A stretch of 64,000 bases of DNA from Ruegeria aquimaris (GTDB lineage: Bacteria > Pseudomonadota > Alphaproteobacteria > Rhodobacterales > Rhodobacteraceae). The stretch covers positions 96,616 to 160,615 of the forward strand of contig NZ_JAOWLB010000008.1 in the NCBI RefSeq assembly GCF_025751555.1. The letters run 5' to 3'. Shown in pieces: positions 34,180 to 42,521 of this stretch (its first letter is position 1; each line of letters opens with the position of its first letter). Under the pieces are notes generated by a model. The model was not told the DNA's origin and searched no databases. It saw only the letters and a list, made by a program, of their open reading frames with translations. The translations under genes were made by a program, and so were the position numbers.

Positions 34180-37100
34180 ATGGCGACGAACTTTGACAAT
34201 CCGTACTCGGCCAATCTCATTGGTCTTTGGGATTTCCGTCCGGGTGCCGAGACGAATGATACCGGCCTTGATGACGGAATTGCGCAGGACGGCACGCCCG
34301 TAAACGGACCCCAGTTTGCTGCGGGTTGGATGTTTACCGGCCAGGCCGACCAGCGGATGGATGTCGATGATGGCGATGACGACCAGTTCGACCTGGAAGA
34401 GGGCACAATCGTCAGCTCCTTCCGGGTGTTCGGCACCGACCCGAACGGCCCGTCGACCGTTTTCAGCCGCGGCGTCGAGGACTCCGGCAATGTCGATGAC
34501 GGTGCGGGCACCACGCCCGGCGCCGACAGCGGGTTCTTTGAACTGCGCGTGACCCATGATGGCAAGGTAGAGATTCTGCATCGCTCGAACGGCATCGAAG
34601 AGATCCTCAGCACCGCACCTGGTGTCTTTGCGCTTGGCGATGTCATCAGCGTCACCTACTCCTGGTCCGAGCACGGGCTGGACCTGAAGGTTGTGAACGA
34701 GACCCAGGGCACCGAGACCCTGGTTTCGAGCGACCAGACCGGCATGACACTGGATGTCACCACCAATACCGAACAGAGCTTCACCATTGGTGCCCGCGAG
34801 GCGACCGAAGGCAACTTCGACCAGCATTTCGAAGGTGGCATCGACTATGTCGGCGTTCTGGACGCCCCGGTTCTGGGCCAGCCCAACGGTATCGTCGACG
34901 GCACCCCGGGAGATGACGTCATCGACCTGGGTTACACCGGCGACCCCGAGGGCGACATGATCGACAACGGGGATGCGGTCGATCCGACCCATGGTCCGGA
35001 TGACGATGTGGTCGACGGCGGCGCGGGCGATGATAGCATTGATGCGGGTCTGGGCGATGATACCGTCTATGCTGGCAGCGGCAGCGACACCGTCAACGGC
35101 GAAGAAGGCGACGATCTGCTGATCGGCGACAGCAACGCGCCCGGCGGCGGCGCGGGCGGTAGCACCCGCGAGGTGTTCGAATGGTTCCGCGCACCGGACC
35201 CGGACGATGGCGGTGCCATTGATGACGAGGACGACCTGAGCGGCGGATTCACCCAGAATACGGGCGGCGTCGATGTCACCTTTTCGGTTCTGAACGCCGA
35301 TAGCGGTGTCACCACCGAGTTTTCGACCCAGGAACAGCATGTCGGCAATATCGACACCAATGGTCCGACCGCCAGCGACGATAGCGCGATGGAGTCCGAG
35401 CTGAACGGTCAGGCGAACACCGGCACCTATCAGCTGGCGTTCTCGGAAGCCGTGACCAACGTTTCCTTCCGGATCAACGATATCGACGGCGACGGGCGCG
35501 CAACGGTTCAGGCTTTCGATGTGAACGGCGACCCGATCACGGTGAACATTTCGGGTGGGCTGAACGTCAGCGAAAGCGATACCGATGGTGTGGCCGGGAA
35601 TGAAACCGCGACCGGCGACGGCGGCTATGCCGATCCGAACAACTCGAACTATTCGATCCTGGTCACCATTCCCGGACCGGTGGCGCGCCTGACCATCGAA
35701 CACGGCCAGTCGGGCCCGAACCCCAGCGAGATTAGCGTCTCGGATGTCTATTTCGATGTTCCCAACGCAGATACTGGCGTTGATGGCAACGACAGCCTGA
35801 CCGGCGGCGACGGTGACGACACGCTGATCGGCGAGGGTGGCGATGACACTTTGACCGGCGGCGATGGCAATGACAGTGTCGATGGTGGCGATGGCGACGA
35901 TGTGATCGACACCACCGGCAGCCTGTCCGGCAACCTGCCCGACCGTGGCTTCCCGTCTTACAATGGCCTGCCCGCAGTGCCCGCGGATCCGGTCGTCGAC
36001 GACGACCGCGACACGGTCGACGGTGGCGCCGGCAATGACATGATCCTGACCGGGGACGACACCGACCTGATCACCGGCGGCGACGGCAACGACTCGATCG
36101 ACGGCGGCCTTGATGACGATACCATTGATGGTGGCGACGGTGACGACCTGATTGTCGGCGGCGAAGGCGCCGACTCGATCCAGGCGGGCGCGGGCAATGA
36201 TGTGGTCTATGGTGGCCTCGATCCGCGCTTCCCGGACGCCCTCAACATCCGCGACGATGGCACCGATGGTCCGGCCGACCCCGAGACCACCAACGGGCTT
36301 GACTTCATCGACGGCGGCGATGGCGACGACACGCTATACGGCCAGGACGATAACGACACCATCCTGGGCGGTTCCGGCAATGACTGGGTCGATGGCGGCA
36401 TCGATCAGGACAGCATTGAAGGCGGCGACGGCAACGATACGCTGCTTGGCCGACATGGCGAGGACGAGATCCACGGCGGCACCGGCAATGATGTGATCCT
36501 GGGCGGAACCGAGGCCGACGTTCTCTATGGCGACGACGACCGCGACACCATTGGTGCCGGCATCGGCGATACGCTTTATGGTGGTGAGGGCGGCAATGAC
36601 TATGACGTCGCGATTGCGACCGGTCTTGCAGTGGTCAGCTATGACCAGACCGATCCGACAGGTGAATCGGGCACCATCACCTATTTCAATGACGACCTTT
36701 CGATTGCCGGAACCGCCGAGTTCTCGGAAATCGAAAATGTTCTGGTGATTGGCAACCCGGGCATCGAAGGCGGACCGGATGGCCCCGGCTTTGGCCCGAC
36801 CCCTCCCCCCGGTTCCGGCCCGACCCCGCCGCCGACCTTTGACGGCATCGTCGACGGCACCTCGGGCAATGACACCATCGACCTGGGCTATACCGGCGAC
36901 CCCGAAGGCGACATGGTCGATAACGACGATGCCGTGCCACCGCTTGTCGACGAACAGGATGTAGTGATTGCGGGTGCCGGTGACGACCTGATCTACAGCG
37001 GCCTCGATACCGATGTTGTGTTTGCCGGTGCCGGTGACGACACCGTTTACGGCGAAGAGGGTGGCGACGCCATCGACGGCGGCGCAGGTAACGACTCGCT

Positions 37101-38022
37101 CGACGGTGGTGCAGGCCGCGACATCGTTGTTGGCGGCGACGGTGACGACACCCTGTCGGGCAGCAATGAAAATCCCGACGACGGTGGCGACATTCTGGCT
37201 GGCCAGTTCGGTGACGACGTCTTCGTCAACATCGGTCTGGGCGAAGTCATCATCGGCGGCGAAGATGCCGATGGTCTGGACGAGGACGTTCTGGACCTGA
37301 CCAATGCCGGTGTCCCGGGTGGTTCGGTCACGGTCGAATACGACCCGACAGACAGCGAAGCCGGGACCGTGCGGTTCTTTGATGGCGGTGGTACCGAAAT
37401 CGGCACCTCGACTTTCAGCGAGATCGAAACGGTCATCCTGCCCTGCTTTACCCCGGGCACCAAGATCGCGACCCCCAAGGGCGAGCGTCTGGTCGAGGAG
37501 CTGAAAGTCGGCGACCGCGTGATCACCCGCGACAACGGTATCCAGGAAATCCGCTGGGTCGGCGCCCGCACGCTGACCGGCGCGGAACTGGCCCGTGCCG
37601 GTCACCTGAACCCGGTCCTGATCCGTCAGGGCGCGCTGGGGGGCGGATTGCCGGAACGCGACATGATCGTCAGTCCGAACCACCGGATCCTGGTGGCCAA
37701 CGACAAGACGGCGCTCTACTTCGAAGAGCGCGAGGTTCTGGTCGCGGCCAAGCACCTGATTGGTCTGGATGGCGTCGACATCGTGGAAATGTCCGAAGTG
37801 ACCTATATCCACTTCATGTTCGAGCAGCACGAAGTGGTGCTGTCGGACGGCGCATGGACCGAAAGCTTCCAGCCGGGTGACCAGTCGCTGGCCGGGCTTG
37901 GCAACGCGCAGCGCAACGAGCTGTTCGAGCTGTTCCCCGAGCTGAAGACCGCCGAAGGGATCGAAGCTTATGCCGCCGCGCGCCGGTCGCTGAAGAAACA
38001 CGAAGCCCGCCTGCTGATCTGA
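34180..38022 (+). CDS. large secreted RTX calcium-binding protein with LamG-like N-terminus and C-terminal Hint domain
   Basis: 1280 residues, strongly acidic (Asp/Gly-rich). Residues ~10-230 look like a concanavalin/LamG-type beta-sandwich (ending NFDQHFEGGIDYVGVLDAP). RTX nonapeptide repeats (GGxGxDxhx, e.g. GGDGDDTLIGEGGDDTLTGG) occupy ~240-320, ~535-850 and ~920-1030. A non-RTX beta-rich domain is inserted at ~331-528, and a Pro-rich linker precedes residue 889. A module GIVDGT-x-G-x-D-x-IDLGYTGDPEGD occurs twice (residues 237 and 889). A Hint domain starts at Cys1089 (CFTPGTKIATPKG), with SPNHRILV and EQHEVVLSDGAWTESF segments. There is no signal peptide, consistent with type I secretion, but no type I secretion genes are nearby. 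Role (surface or adhesin-like, possible autoprocessing) is inference. Confidence 0.9.
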   Translation: MATNFDNPYSANLIGLWDFRPGAETNDTGLDDGIAQDGTPVNGPQFAAGWMFTGQADQRMDVDDGDDDQFDLEEGTIVSSFRVFGTDPNGPSTVFSRGVEDSGNVDDGAGTTPGADSGFFELRVTHDGKVEILHRSNGIEEILSTAPGVFALGDVISVTYSWSEHGLDLKVVNETQGTETLVSSDQTGMTLDVTTNTEQSFTIGAREATEGNFDQHFEGGIDYVGVLDAPVLGQPNGIVDGTPGDDVIDLGYTGDPEGDMIDNGDAVDPTHGPDDDVVDGGAGDDSIDAGLGDDTVYAGSGSDTVNGEEGDDLLIGDSNAPGGGAGGSTREVFEWFRAPDPDDGGAIDDEDDLSGGFTQNTGGVDVTFSVLNADSGVTTEFSTQEQHVGNIDTNGPTASDDSAMESELNGQANTGTYQLAFSEAVTNVSFRINDIDGDGRATVQAFDVNGDPITVNISGGLNVSESDTDGVAGNETATGDGGYADPNNSNYSILVTIPGPVARLTIEHGQSGPNPSEISVSDVYFDVPNADTGVDGNDSLTGGDGDDTLIGEGGDDTLTGGDGNDSVDGGDGDDVIDTTGSLSGNLPDRGFPSYNGLPAVPADPVVDDDRDTVDGGAGNDMILTGDDTDLITGGDGNDSIDGGLDDDTIDGGDGDDLIVGGEGADSIQAGAGNDVVYGGLDPRFPDALNIRDDGTDGPADPETTNGLDFIDGGDGDDTLYGQDDNDTILGGSGNDWVDGGIDQDSIEGGDGNDTLLGRHGEDEIHGGTGNDVILGGTEADVLYGDDDRDTIGAGIGDTLYGGEGGNDYDVAIATGLAVVSYDQTDPTGESGTITYFNDDLSIAGTAEFSEIENVLVIGNPGIEGGPDGPGFGPTPPPGSGPTPPPTFDGIVDGTSGNDTIDLGYTGDPEGDMVDNDDAVPPLVDEQDVVIAGAGDDLIYSGLDTDVVFAGAGDDTVYGEEGGDAIDGGAGNDSLDGGAGRDIVVGGDGDDTLSGSNENPDDGGDILAGQFGDDVFVNIGLGEVIIGGEDADGLDEDVLDLTNAGVPGGSVTVEYDPTDSEAGTVRFFDGGGTEIGTSTFSEIETVILPCFTPGTKIATPKGERLVEELKVGDRVITRDNGIQEIRWVGARTLTGAELARAGHLNPVLIRQGALGGGLPERDMIVSPNHRILVANDKTALYFEEREVLVAAKHLIGLDGVDIVEMSEVTYIHFMFEQHEVVLSDGAWTESFQPGDQSLAGLGNAQRNELFELFPELKTAEGIEAYAAARRSLKKHEARLLI
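34888..34980 (+). repeat. RTX module repeat, copy 1 (residues 237-267)
   Basis: Encodes GIVDGTPGDDVIDLGYTGDP followed by EGDMIDNGDAV. Nearly the same 31-residue module recurs at 36844-36936. Each copy opens a fresh block of RTX repeats, which suggests an internal duplication of a block-start unit. Confidence 0.8.
36844..36936 (+). repeat. RTX module repeat, copy 2 (residues 889-919)
   Basis: Encodes GIVDGTSGNDTIDLGYTGDP followed by EGDMVDNDDAV, differing from copy 1 at only a few positions. It follows the Pro-rich linker and precedes the last RTX block and the Hint domain. Confidence 0.8.
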
Positions 38023-38112
38023 CAGCGGGCTTCGGCCTTCCCCGAATATGCAGCTTGAACCGCGCGGTCTCGGGGCGCGCGGGCAGGGCGGGGCGCGGTT
38101 TTCGCGCCTCGC

Positions 38113-38709
38113 CTATTGCCGTTTGGCGCGCCAGTCGGCCCAGGCCTCGGGCGTGTCCAGATCGGTGCGGGCATTCTGGCCGGGCAGCAGGACCAGCATC
38201 TGCCTGTCCTTGTAGGTCTGTGCAACCGATTGCGCCCCGCCATCACCTGTCAGGGCCAGGAGTTCGGGAAACAGAGCCTTATGAAATACCACCGGATGGC
38301 CGGGGCGGCCGTCCTCGGTCGCGCCGCGCCAGACCAGATTTTTCGACGAAAAATCAATGGTGGCCAGTACATGCGACAGGTCCTGCGCTGTCAGGTCGGG
38401 CAGATCGGCAAGCAGTACCATCGCGGCGGGCGCGTCCTCGGGCAGCGCCGCGACCGCGCGGCGCAGACTGGCGTTCATGCCTTCTGCCGCGTCGGGAACC
38501 TCGACGATCTCAAGACCGAGACCCGCCAACGCCGCGTGGCGCGGGTGCGGTGACGGGGGCAGGGCCGCGATCACCGGACCGGCCGCCCGCGCGATCCGGG
38601 CCGAGCGGCGCAGCAAGGGCTCGCCGTCGATCTCTTGCATCAGCTTGTCGTCGCCGCCCATGCGGCGCGATTGGCCCGCGGCCAGAAGGAGGATGGGTAT
38701 CTTGTCCAT
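38113..38709 (-). CDS. MobA/MocA-like NTP transferase
   Basis: 198 residues from 38709 (MDKIPILLLAAGQSRRMGG); a longer reading adds 21 residues with no conserved content. The nucleotide-binding LLAAGQSRRMGGDDKL and the metal-binding LADLPDLTAQDL segments identify the MobA-like nucleotidyltransferase fold used for molybdenum cofactor cytidylyl- or guanylylation. The motif A-A-G-x-S-x-R-M-G with a following D/K loop is closest to MocA-type CTP:molybdopterin transferases, but no xanthine dehydrogenase-type gene is adjacent. A molybdopterin oxidoreductase is encoded 14 kb away, which by its family would use bis-MGD instead. Specificity is therefore open. Confidence 0.8.
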   Translation of the reverse strand: MDKIPILLLAAGQSRRMGGDDKLMQEIDGEPLLRRSARIARAAGPVIAALPPSPHPRHAALAGLGLEIVEVPDAAEGMNASLRRAVAALPEDAPAAMVLLADLPDLTAQDLSHVLATIDFSSKNLVWRGATEDGRPGHPVVFHKALFPELLALTGDGGAQSVAQTYKDRQMLVLLPGQNARTDLDTPEAWADWRAKRQ

Positions 38710-38740
38710 GCCGCCACTCTGGCCGCAGGCGCAGGCTTTG

Positions 38741-41149
38741 TCACCCGCGCATGCGCGCGCCATCCGCGTCAAACAGCGGCCGGCTGATCACCCGTGCCTT
38801 GCGCATCTGGCCCAGGATCTCGATCTCCACCTCCAGCCCCTCGGCGATGCGGTCGCTGGGCAGGAAGCCCTGGGCGATGGACTTGCCCGCATGATGCGAA
38901 TAACCGCCCGAAGTGCAGAACCCAACCACCGCGCCGTCCAGCCAGATCGGTTCGTAGGCGTTGACATCTGCGTCGTCCGCCTCGACCTCAAAGGCGCAGA
39001 GACGGCGGGCGGGGCCTGCCGCCCGTTCTGCCTCGGCCGCTGCCCGACCGATGAAATCGGTGTTCTTCTTGAACGAGATGAACCGGTCCAGCCCGGTTTC
39101 GGCGGCCGTATAGTCGGGCGAGAACTCGCGCATCCACGAGCCAAAGAACTTGTCCAGCCGCAGGCTCATCATCGCACGCATGCCGAAGGGAACCATGCCA
39201 TGCGCCTGCCCGGCCTGCCACAGGGTCCACCAAAGCTGCCGTTGCGCCATCGGATCGCAATAGATCTCGTATCCCAGATCGCCGGTATAGCTGACCCGCT
39301 GCACGATACAGTCGGTCATGCCCACCACCATCCGCCGCACATCCATGAAGCGCAGGCTGTCCACGTCGTCGCGGGTGCAGGCTGCCAGAACCGCCCGCGC
39401 CTTGGGGCCGGCGATCTGGAAGCCGTTGCGTTTGTCGCTTATATTCTCGATGGTTGCGCCATCTTCCTCATGTTGCTGAAACCAGCGCATATGATAGGCT
39501 TGCGAGCCGTAAGAGGCGGTCAGCTGAAACTCGGTCTCGCTCAGGCAGGAAACGGTGAAATCCCCGATCAGCTTGCCCTTGGCGCTCAGCATCGGGGTCA
39601 GCGACAGCCGCCCCGGCGCCGGGATCCGCCCTGCCATGATCCGGTCGAGCCAGGCGCGGGCGCGCGGGCCCTTGACCAGGTATTTGCCGAAGTTGTGGAC
39701 CTCGTTGACGCCCACGCCCTGACGCACACCGCGCACCTCGCGGCCCGTGGCCGCAAACGCGTCGGAGCGACGGAACGAGGGGGTTTCATAGGTCGGTTCG
39801 TCCCCTTGGGCAAAGTAGTTGGCAACCTCCAGCCCGTATTGCTGGCCCCAGACCGCGCCCATGTCGGAAAAGATATCATACATCGGCGTGGTGCGGTTGG
39901 GACGCGCGGCAGGCAGTTCCTCGTTCGGATATGACACGCTGAACCGCTTCTGATAGTTCTCGATCACCTTGGGCCGGGTATAGCCGGGGCTGATCCAGCT
40001 GCCGAAGCGCGCCACATCCAGCGCCATGACATCGCGCTCGGGTTCGCCCTCGATCATCCATTGCGCCAGGGTCAGACCGACACCGCCGCCCTGGCTGAAC
40101 CCTGCCATGACGCCGCAGGCCGACCAATAGTTGCGCATGCCCGGCACCGGTCCCACCAGCGGGTTGCCATCGGGGGCAAAGGTGAAGGGGCCGTGAATGA
40201 CCGACTTGACCCCGGCACGGGCCAGAACGGGAAAGCGTTTGTAAGCGAATTCAATGCTTTCCTCGATCTTGTCAAAGTCGTCGGGCAGCAGTTCGTGGCC
40301 GAAGGTCCAGGGCGTGCCATCCACCGCCCAGGGCTTGCAGGGCTGTTCATAGAAACCGATGCACAGCCCGCGCCCCTCTTGCCGCAGATAGCTCTCACCG
40401 GCGGGGTCCATCACATGCGGGTGTTCGCTGCCACGCTCATAGATCTCGGGGATGTCGTCGGTGACGATATACTGGTGCTCCATCGGGTGCAGCGGGAAGT
40501 AGACGCCTGCCATCGCCCCCACCTCGCGCGCCCAAAGGCCACCAGCATTCACGATGTGCTCGGCATGGATGGTGCCCTTGTCGGTCACCACATCCCAACT
40601 GCCGTCCGGGCGCTGGTTGGTCTCGCGCACCATGCAGTGCGTTTCGATGGTGGCGCCGCCCATGCGGGCGGCCTTGGCATAGGCATGGGTGGTGCCAGAG
40701 GGGTCCAGATGCCCGTCGAGCGGGTCGTAAAGTGCGCCGATGATGCCATCCAGATTGGTGATGGGGGCGATTTTGGCAATCTCTTCGGGGCCGACAATCT
40801 CGGTCTCCAGCCCCATGAACCGGTGCTTGGCGCGTTCGGCCAGCAGCATGTCGAACCGGTCGCGATTGTCCGCCAGCGTAATGCCGCCCACATGGTGCAG
40901 TCCGCAGGACATGCCGGTGATCTCTTCCAACTCCTTGTAGAGCCGGATGGTATAGCCCTGAAGCGCGGCCATGTTGGTATCGCCGTTCAGGGTGTGAAAG
41001 CCGCCCGCCGCATGCCAGGTCGAACCCGAGGTGAGTTCCGAACGCTCCAGCAGCATCACGTCCGACCAGCCAAGCTTGGTCAGGTGATACAGGACGGAAC
41101 AGCCGACAACGCCGCCGCCGATGACGGCCACTCGGGTGGTGGTTTTCAT
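38741..41149 (-). CDS. FAD-dependent dehydrogenase with GcvT domain (dimethylglycine/sarcosine dehydrogenase-like)
   Basis: 802 residues from 41149 (MKTTTRVAVIGGGVVGCSV), preceded by GGAG. The N-terminal ~400 residues form a DAO-type FAD domain: the dinucleotide-binding GGGVVGCS, and STWHAAGGFH, where the histidine corresponds to the covalent FAD attachment site in dimethylglycine and sarcosine dehydrogenases. A linking FAO_M-type region is followed by a C-terminal aminomethyltransferase (GcvT) domain (~430-800; KYLVKGPRARAWLDRIMAG; QIAGPKARAVLAACT; YTGDLGYEIYC), which would capture the one-carbon unit on tetrahydrofolate. Expected reaction: oxidative demethylation of N-methylglycines or similar compounds, feeding one-carbon metabolism. 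It stands alone; exact substrate not assignable. Confidence 0.92.
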   Translation of the reverse strand: MKTTTRVAVIGGGVVGCSVLYHLTKLGWSDVMLLERSELTSGSTWHAAGGFHTLNGDTNMAALQGYTIRLYKELEEITGMSCGLHHVGGITLADNRDRFDMLLAERAKHRFMGLETEIVGPEEIAKIAPITNLDGIIGALYDPLDGHLDPSGTTHAYAKAARMGGATIETHCMVRETNQRPDGSWDVVTDKGTIHAEHIVNAGGLWAREVGAMAGVYFPLHPMEHQYIVTDDIPEIYERGSEHPHVMDPAGESYLRQEGRGLCIGFYEQPCKPWAVDGTPWTFGHELLPDDFDKIEESIEFAYKRFPVLARAGVKSVIHGPFTFAPDGNPLVGPVPGMRNYWSACGVMAGFSQGGGVGLTLAQWMIEGEPERDVMALDVARFGSWISPGYTRPKVIENYQKRFSVSYPNEELPAARPNRTTPMYDIFSDMGAVWGQQYGLEVANYFAQGDEPTYETPSFRRSDAFAATGREVRGVRQGVGVNEVHNFGKYLVKGPRARAWLDRIMAGRIPAPGRLSLTPMLSAKGKLIGDFTVSCLSETEFQLTASYGSQAYHMRWFQQHEEDGATIENISDKRNGFQIAGPKARAVLAACTRDDVDSLRFMDVRRMVVGMTDCIVQRVSYTGDLGYEIYCDPMAQRQLWWTLWQAGQAHGMVPFGMRAMMSLRLDKFFGSWMREFSPDYTAAETGLDRFISFKKNTDFIGRAAAEAERAAGPARRLCAFEVEADDADVNAYEPIWLDGAVVGFCTSGGYSHHAGKSIAQGFLPSDRIAEGLEVEIEILGQMRKARVISRPLFDADGARMRG

Positions 41150-41249
41150 TTCACTCTCCGTTAATCTGGGCACAGGTCTGACCTATCAGTCACGGCAGAT
41201 CCCGGGTGCATTCTTGTCGCTCAGCGACGGGATGTGTCGCAAATGAAAT

Positions 41250-42521
41250 GTGGGATGGGTTCGAGAGGGCGATTTGCGAAATAAGGTGCTGAATATCCTG
41301 CGACGCATGCTGCGGCTGCTTTATGTACGGATCATCCTGATCGCGGCGCTCAGCCTGATGTCGGTACCGCTGGCGGCGCTTCTGGGCGACCTGATCCCGC
41401 CGGGGCTGGCCGACCGCATCGGGGCGGCGGCGGTGGACCCGATCCTGGCGACGCTGGCGACCAGCATGCTGGCGGTGACCACCTTTTCGCTGACGGTGAT
41501 GACCGGTGCCCACCGCGCGGCCTGGGCGCAATGGGGGCCGCGCACCCATGTGATCCTCAAGGACGACACCGCCACCCATTCGATTCTGGCGGTGTTTGTC
41601 GGCGCTTATCTCTTTGCCATGTCGGGTATGGTGCTGCGGCGCACGCCCATTTTTGGCGAACAAGAGAGCGTGGCGCTCTTTGCCATGACGCTGCTTGTCA
41701 TTGCCCTGATCGTGGTCTCGATCATCCGTTGGATCGCGCATCTGGAGGATCTGGGCAGTTTTGGTGAGACCCTGGTGCAGGTCGAGCGCCGCGTGGCGGT
41801 GTCACTGCGGACACTGGCAAAGAGGCCCTGTTACGGGGCCAATGCGTTGATCGAGGAAATGGACCTGCCCGAGGGCGGGCAGATCCTGCGGGCGTCGCAG
41901 CCCGGATATGTCCAGCAGATCTTTACCGGGATGTTGCAGGAGCTGGCTCAACAAGCCGAGACCCAGGTCTATGTTGCCGTGTCGGTTGGCGATTACGTGC
42001 AGGAGGGTCAGGACCTGGCCCGGTTCGATACAAGCGATCTGGACGAAGAGGTCGCCAAAGCCGCCCTTCGAGCCTTTGCCGTCGAGGGCGCGCGCACCTT
42101 TGTGCAGGACCCGCTGTTTGGCCTGTCGGTCTTGGGCGACATGGCCTGCCGGGCGCTGTCACCGGGAATCAACGATCCGTCGACCGCAATCACCGTGATC
42201 GACCGTTTGTCCTCGCTGTTGCTGCTTGCGGGCGCTGAGCCTGAGGGTGATGGCTCCGCATACGACCGGGTCTGGCTGCGCCCGCTGCCGCCCGAGGCGC
42301 TGTTTGCCGAGACCTTTGACCGGATCGCGCGGGATGGGGCAGGCAACATCGAGGTGCAACTGGCGGTGCAGCGGGCGTTGGCGGCAATATTCACGCGCGG
42401 CGATGGCGAGCTGGCGCAGGCCGCCCGCCGCTCTGCCGCGCGCAGCCTGGCCCGGGGAATCGCAGGGTTGAGCGCGGCCGAAGACCGTGAGCGGCTGGAA
42501 CGGGCTAGTCGCGGCTCTTGA
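41250..42521 (+). CDS. DUF2254 family membrane protein
   Basis: 423 residues. Four hydrophobic helices lie in the first ~170 residues (RIILIAALSLMSVPLAALLG; PILATLATSMLAVTTFSLTVM; ILAVFVGAYLFAMSGMVL; LFAMTLLVIALIVVSIIRW), followed by a soluble domain containing YVAVSVGDYVQEGQDLARF and the DUF2254 landmark ALSPGINDPSTAITVIDRLSSLL. This family is widespread, with no established function known to me. The last 17 bp overlap the end of the convergent MFS gene. The start at 41250 has only a weak ribosome-binding site; a later start is possible. Confidence 0.82.
   Translation: MGWVREGDLRNKVLNILRRMLRLLYVRIILIAALSLMSVPLAALLGDLIPPGLADRIGAAAVDPILATLATSMLAVTTFSLTVMTGAHRAAWAQWGPRTHVILKDDTATHSILAVFVGAYLFAMSGMVLRRTPIFGEQESVALFAMTLLVIALIVVSIIRWIAHLEDLGSFGETLVQVERRVAVSLRTLAKRPCYGANALIEEMDLPEGGQILRASQPGYVQQIFTGMLQELAQQAETQVYVAVSVGDYVQEGQDLARFDTSDLDEEVAKAALRAFAVEGARTFVQDPLFGLSVLGDMACRALSPGINDPSTAITVIDRLSSLLLLAGAEPEGDGSAYDRVWLRPLPPEALFAETFDRIARDGAGNIEVQLAVQRALAAIFTRGDGELAQAARRSAARSLARGIAGLSAAEDRERLERASRGS

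Noticed and set aside
33827..34303. 158-residue plus-strand frame upstream of the RTX gene
   Set aside because: It overlaps the RTX start in another frame, with no ribosome-binding site or recognisable content.
34888..37200. Periodic DNA repeats resembling a CRISPR or tandem array
   Set aside because: The periodicity is 27 bp or irregular multiples and reflects nine-residue RTX motifs in one frame; there are no unique equal-length spacers.
36334..38001. 555-residue minus-strand open frame within the RTX gene
   Set aside because: A mirror of the repetitive RTX coding sequence; repeat periodicity keeps several frames open.
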